Positions 13,701 through 15,447 of a stretch of DNA of 15,447 bases are shown here, in pieces. The stretch covers positions 1 to 15,447 of the forward strand of contig JAGGZG010000322.1 in the NCBI GenBank assembly GCA_021162125.1, read 5' to 3'. Numbering within the stretch: position 1 is the first letter of the stretch; each line of letters begins with the position of its first letter. The stretch is from Anaerolineae bacterium (GTDB lineage: Bacteria; Chloroflexota; Anaerolineae; JACIWR01). The position numbers and the translations under genes were made by a program. The notes beneath the pieces were generated by a model. The model saw nothing but the letters and a program-made list of their open reading frames with translations. It made no database searches and was not told where the DNA came from.

Positions 13701-15447
13701 CCGCTGTCGGCGTAGCTGGTATTGGCCAACGCCGGGGCAATTGTAGTCCAGACGCCGTTGACGCTCCGCTCCAGCCGGTAGGTGATGCCGGAGCCGGTGT
13801 CGGCTACCGCGCTCCAATGGACGGTGACGGTGCCATCGGCGCTCCAGTCAATGTCCGGGATACCCTCGGTCACGGGAGCCGGGCTGCCGGGAGGGATGGA
13901 GTCAATGGTCATGCCATCGGACTCGGTCCAACCACTGCTCATGCCCACGCCGTTTGTGGCGCGCACGCGATATTGCACCGTATCACCGTCGGTGTTGGTG
14001 CTGAAGTCAGCGTAGCTGGTACCGACGATGCCGCTATCCACCTCTACCCATTCTACGCCATTGATGTTGCGCTCCAGGGTGTAGGTGACGCCGGACAGGT
14101 CGGTAACGGTGTCCCAGTAAACGACGATGTTGCCGTCGGCGTCCCAGTCTACGTCGGGCGTGTCCTCGGTGACTTCCGAGGGGGCCGGTGGTGGGGTGGT
14201 GTCTATGTGCACCACGTAGTGTCCCGCCGGGCCCCAGTTGTCAGCATTGTCTTGGGCACGCACGTGGAAGTACCAGGTACCATCGGCGATGTCGGTGTAG
14301 GACTGGCTGTTGGCCGAGGTATCCAGGATGGTGTCCGGCGTGGTGCCGGGAATCTGATCCAGGATATAACTGTAGCCCTGAATGCCTGCCCCAGAGGTCG
14401 GCTCTGTCCAGTTAAAGGTAGGATCGTCGTCGTTGTACCAGGTGCCCTGATCGGGGTGCGTCGGCGATGATACGACCGGCGCTTGCGGCCCCGATGAGGC
14501 GTAGGTGAACGAGCTGTAGCCAAAGGTGATCTCAACGTTACCCGCCCGGTCGGTGGCGCGGGATTGCACGTCGTAAGTATGGCCGTCGGTCGGTGTAAAG
14601 AGATATTGCCAGTTGGTGTCGCCAGTGGCCCGCAGCCAGGTAGCTGCTGTCTCCCAGCTATCGCCATCCCAGTAGAGGCCGGTGCCCGCGTCGCGGAGGG
14701 TGATGTCCACGAAGTCCACACCAGAAAGGGCGTCGGAGGCTGTGCCGTAGATGAAGCTAGGCCAACTAAAGGCGTTGTAGAACCCGCCGGTGGTCACGGC
14801 GCTGTCGGGCCGGGCAAAGTCGAGCGTCAGGCCATCGGAGGGCGCGGATTCTGCGCTTTGGGTGCCTGCGCCGTTGACGGCGATGACGCGATAGTTGACC
14901 GTATCGCCGTTGGAGTAGGGCACCGGGTCTTCCCAAGAGGCGGCCGTGGTGGTCGTGGCCTGCTCCCAAGCTCCGCCGTTGCGGCTGCGTTCGACGATGT
15001 AGGTGACTGTGTCGCCGGTGGCGGTGGCGGGCACGGCGTCCCAGAAGATGTAGAACACGTTGTTCTCGTCAAAGTCGTCGTCGGTGCCGATGACGTCGCC
15101 CTCGCCCACGTTGGCGGGTACATCAGGCAGGCCCAGATCAACCCGCACTCCGTCCGAGAGGCCGGGCGTACCTTCGCTGCCCACGCCGTTGATCGCTGTG
15201 ACGCGATAGCGGATGAAAGTATCGTCGGCGTAGGGGCCGTCGCTATCGGGCAGGCTGGTCGCAGCGGTGGTACCCACTTCGGTCCAGGTGCCCGAGTTGT
15301 CCAGCTCGCGCTCAACGCGGTAGGTAATGCCAGAACCGGTGTTGGTTACACCGTTCCAGTAGACGGTTAGCGCCCCACTGGCGTCGGCGATAAAGTCTAT
15401 GTCGGGGCTGTTCTCGGTGACGTTCCCCGGTGTGCCGGGTATGCTAC
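7703..15447 (-). CDS. Giant exported multi-module Ig/FN3-like repeat protein with C-terminal CARDB domain (5'-partial)
   Basis: The frame stays open to the right edge, so the N-terminus and any signal peptide are missing; at least 2580 residues lie in the window. It is built of beta-sandwich modules of about 95-110 residues in four main types. D is FN3-like (VTE..PDVDWDADG..VYW). A is FN3-like (NVGEGD..GTDDDFD..FW). B ends in SRATDNAGNVE. C carries SSPTHP..WYND and WYFHVRAQDNADNWG. The order is D-A-B-C-D-D-D-D-A-B-C-D-A-B-C-D-A-B-B, then one unrelated module (about 9203-9540) and three further Ig-like ones (8311-9202). The linker YKIFLPLVMR (about 8260-8290) and a CARDB domain (about 7790-8236, starting LPDLVVDSIEV) complete it. 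Only three cysteines were seen. A cell-surface stalk, adhesin or matrix role is inferred; no enzymatic domain is visible in the part present. Confidence 0.85.
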   Translation of the reverse strand, partial: SIPGTPGNVTENSPDIDFIADASGALTVYWNGVTNTGSGITYRVERELDNSGTWTEVGTTAATSLPDSDGPYADDTFIRYRVTAINGVGSEGTPGLSDGVRVDLGLPDVPANVGEGDVIGTDDDFDENNVFYIFWDAVPATATGDTVTYIVERSRNGGAWEQATTTTAASWEDPVPYSNGDTVNYRVIAVNGAGTQSAESAPSDGLTLDFARPDSAVTTGGFYNAFSWPSFIYGTASDALSGVDFVDITLRDAGTGLYWDGDSWETAATWLRATGDTNWQYLFTPTDGHTYDVQSRATDRAGNVEITFGYSSFTYASSGPQAPVVSSPTHPDQGTWYNDDDPTFNWTEPTSGAGIQGYSYILDQIPGTTPDTILDTSANSQSYTDIADGTWYFHVRAQDNADNWGPAGHYVVHIDTTPPPAPSEVTEDTPDVDWDADGNIVVYWDTVTDLSGVTYTLERNINGVEWVEVDSGIVGTSYADFSTNTDGDTVQYRVRATNGVGMSSGWTESDGMTIDSIPPGSPAPVTEGIPDIDWSADGTVTVHWSAVADTGSGITYRLERSVNGVWTTIAPALANTSYADSGTYNDGDEIQYRVTAVSGVGLEGPTATSDGMTIDSGTPDTPASVTEETPDVDWDFDGNVTVYWSAVADTGSGITYRLERNVNYTGWTVVTTQTGTSFADSGTYNDNDFIQYRVTAISGVGLEGAPRTSDGVTVDNSVPGTPENVTENDPDIDYHPNADGAVTVYWDAVTDTGSGIRYLLERQVNDGPWAEVAGSIASTFYPDSGAYADDDLIRYRVTAINGVGTAGNAGLSDGFRIDLTDPDIPANVGEGDVAGTDDDFDQDNTYWVFWDAVASTATGDQITYEVQRSRNGGAWELAGTGLLCSTTPCQWEDPVPFSNGDTVQYRVIAGNSAGRSSDPSATSDGITLDFAQPDSAVTTSGYYNSFNWPGFIYGTASDSLSDVDFVDISIQRQSDGQYWNGTSWQAGEAWMRTTGTLNWQYAFAPDDGETYTVRSRATDNAGNVEITFGVGSFTYAASGPPAPEISSPTHPVEGTWYNDNDPTFNWTTPDSPAGIQGYSYVLDHSPTTLPDSIIETNENTVSYTDLDDGVWYFHVRAQDNADNWGTADHFQVNIDTATPAAPDEVTEETPDVDWDADGDITVYWSAVDDTGSGITYRLERNLNGGGWELVAAGLTATDYADTGYANGDEVFYRVRAANGVGLMSGWTESDGVTFDLTTPQVPVNVGEGDTVGTDDDWDQDNTFYVFWDAVPDTPSGITYSVERSRNGGAWDEVVTGLVVTQWEDPMSYSSGESVAYRVTAHTGAGISSAPSDASDGLTLDFVRPDSTVETGGYYNNFTWPGHIQGTASDNLSDVAFVDITIRRQSDEQYWNGTAWVAGRVWLRATGTANWQYTFAPDDGETYDVESRATDNAGNVEISLGSSTFNYSSSGPAAPEISSPTHPDEDTWYNDNDPTFSWTTPPSGAGISGYSYILDQAPDTEPDLFADTSGNTRSYTNVADGIWYFHVRALDNAGKWGPPDHFRVNIDTTNPAAPDEVTEEDPDVDWDADGDITVYWSEVTDTSDVSYTLERSINGGGTWEAVATGITATSYLDPVTHGDNVTILYRVRAVDAVNLPGPWTQSDGVTIDSETPAQPTGLGEGDVVGIDDAWDQDNTFYVFWDAVANTGSGIVYSIERSVNGSAWEVVQTDYEQIFWEDPQVFADGDTVQYRVTAVNGVGIVGPASAASSGITLDFTQPDSDIDTAGTYGPVSWPGHIAGTASDDTSGVSSVHITLQRASDSYYWNGGAWVASPVWLIATGTAAWTYDFVPEDGESYNVQSRATDAAGNVEISYGVSTFNYTTSEPDSTVNTSGLYVGAEWPGQIEGTAYAPLAALDFVDITIQRASDDLYFDGTAWVGTPIWLRATGTNPWIFAFTPDDGETYTVESRATDVVGNVETAYGTGTFSYDATAPEVETVTVTSDGTYFYDPGLDADGGTVYFNSEPGEGADQVLTVTITFDEPHPASMAAAPAFDDTPPLDTTAPWTAEYSVEAYAGTQSNVLFTVADTLGLTDTTTINFVQDNLPPDSEASIAEDATNTAPIVIDWEASDNASGVYETHLWVKYQPIGNWSDTGLSMTGVSGSFDYTPTSGTGTYYFATVAVDNVGNVQSEPTGFGDDQIDFDNVPPTSSMDAPTYAVTSPIIITWTASDDAKYTYLYYRYGETGDWHDVTFSSARSGTFEFEPTDGDGHYYFATVAMDEAGNAEAIASDGKALTIYDTTPPTSEATSPAEWDEFAFIVEWTGDDTAVGSGIAFFDVQVKIGDDGEWTDWLTHTTETSATYTAVYVDEPDALYHFRSRATDNAGHIEDWPEDPNGDTTTLVHFPGSFPGKYKIFLPLVMRSYGPTTYLPDLVVDSIEVVPANPDAGQAVDVRVTIRNAGNVNASRGFWVDLYIDPPDPSQIEVNRGWSQVGCSQGLVWTVYWLNAGDSVVLSTINANNPDNVYYWPEYSNFGGYFTDPGAHTLYAQVDSWNTETTYGAIYEANEGNNIHGPATVSVGGRAASLPLGSETPAAIPPRPNEPPQP
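9541..10498 (-). repeat. Incomplete super-repeat: A-B plus a second B
   Basis: A lies at 10185-10498, B at 9862-10184, and a second, more diverged B (TQRASDDLYFDG-like) at 9541-9861. C and D are missing. The array ends here and unrelated modules follow towards the C-terminus. Confidence 0.7.
10499..11731 (-). repeat. A-B-C-D super-repeat, copy 3
   Basis: The approximate borders are A 11421-11731, B 11096-11420, C 10800-11095 and D 10499-10799. Landmarks such as the SSPTHP codons lie about 1236 bp from those of copy 2, matching the block length. Confidence 0.75.
11732..12984 (-). repeat. A-B-C-D super-repeat, copy 2
   Basis: The approximate borders are A 12655-12984, B 12329-12654, C 12035-12328 and D 11732-12034. 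Its A module alone carries a cysteine pair (LLCSTTPC, near 12778-12801). Confidence 0.75.
12985..13892 (-). repeat. Three extra tandem D (FN3-like) modules
   Basis: The borders lie near 13596-13892, 13294-13595 and 12985-13293, so each unit is about 297-309 bp. All begin with a VTE-x2-PD-x-D motif and carry TGSGI(T/R)Y-LER in the middle. They extend the D module of super-repeat 1 into a run of four, which points to local tandem duplication. Confidence 0.75.
13893..15127 (-). repeat. A-B-C-D super-repeat, copy 1
   Basis: The approximate module borders are A 14815-15127, B 14488-14814, C 14195-14487 and D 13893-14194. The block is about 1235 bp. It is the N-terminal-most full copy in the window. 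Confidence 0.75.

Noticed and set aside
12734..14470. Second long plus-strand open frame opposite the giant gene
   Set aside because: Same reasoning: the repeated pattern tracks the antisense of the A-D modules, and there is no ribosome site or recognisable domain.
9541..15127. CRISPR-like periodicity
   Set aside because: The repeats are coding modules of about 300 bp in a 1.24-kb block and diverge in codon-wise fashion. There are no short identical repeats with unique spacers and no cas genes.
1..15447. tRNA or rRNA genes
   Set aside because: I saw no cloverleaf with a TTCRANY-type T-loop and acceptor pairing, and no rRNA-conserved segments in the non-coding stretches.

Overview
The window most resembles a GC-rich, Gram-positive-like or monoderm bacterium, probably Chloroflexota (Anaerolineae-like). 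The clues are the secreted proteins on the minus strand: Pro/Thr-rich linkers, a DUF11-type domain, a CARDB domain, and the short 'IFLPLVM' linker that is common in exported Chloroflexota proteins. The intergenic regions also hold several families of short palindromes. The taxonomic call is inference; no rRNA or other marker gene is present.

Left part, plus strand (1-5946). A palindrome-rich, gene-free leader (1-342) precedes an ABC-2-type permease (343-1137). A textbook sigma-70 promoter (TTGACA, 17 bp, TATAAT; 1195-1223) then drives a compact operon of three genes. The first encodes a membrane-anchored P-loop ATPase of 694 aa (1260-3344). The second encodes a 545-aa ATPase of AAA_35-like type with a C-terminal nucleoside-2-deoxyribosyltransferase/TIR-like domain (3345-4982), and it starts on the base after the previous stop. 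The third encodes a YbaK-type aminoacyl-tRNA deacylase (4979-5464), joined by an ATGA overlap. The ATPase pair has the layout expected of a sensor/switch plus nucleotide-cleaving effector module. It is the best candidate in the window for an undescribed conflict (anti-phage or stress) system. A small DUF2007 gene (5647-5946) follows, after a palindromic insertion bounded by 18-bp direct repeats that appears to have rewritten the end of the YbaK-type gene.

Right part, minus strand (6136-15447). Three co-directional genes encode exported proteins. The first and largest runs off the right edge: at least 2580 residues of beta-sandwich modules arranged as a repeated A-B-C-D block of about 1.24 kb, then other Ig-like modules and a C-terminal CARDB domain. 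Behind a hairpin and a good sigma-70 promoter (7600-7628) lie a 97-aa protein ending in a PEP-CTERM-like signal and a 324-aa Pro-rich/DUF11 protein that ends almost immediately after an LPETGG motif. A 15-bp-stem hairpin (6099-6131) separates this group from the convergent plus-strand genes.

The strongest leads are the ATPase/effector operon, the insertion at the YbaK-type 3' end, the modular giant protein with recurrent DxDxDG-like loops, and the mismatched sorting signals of the two small exported proteins.
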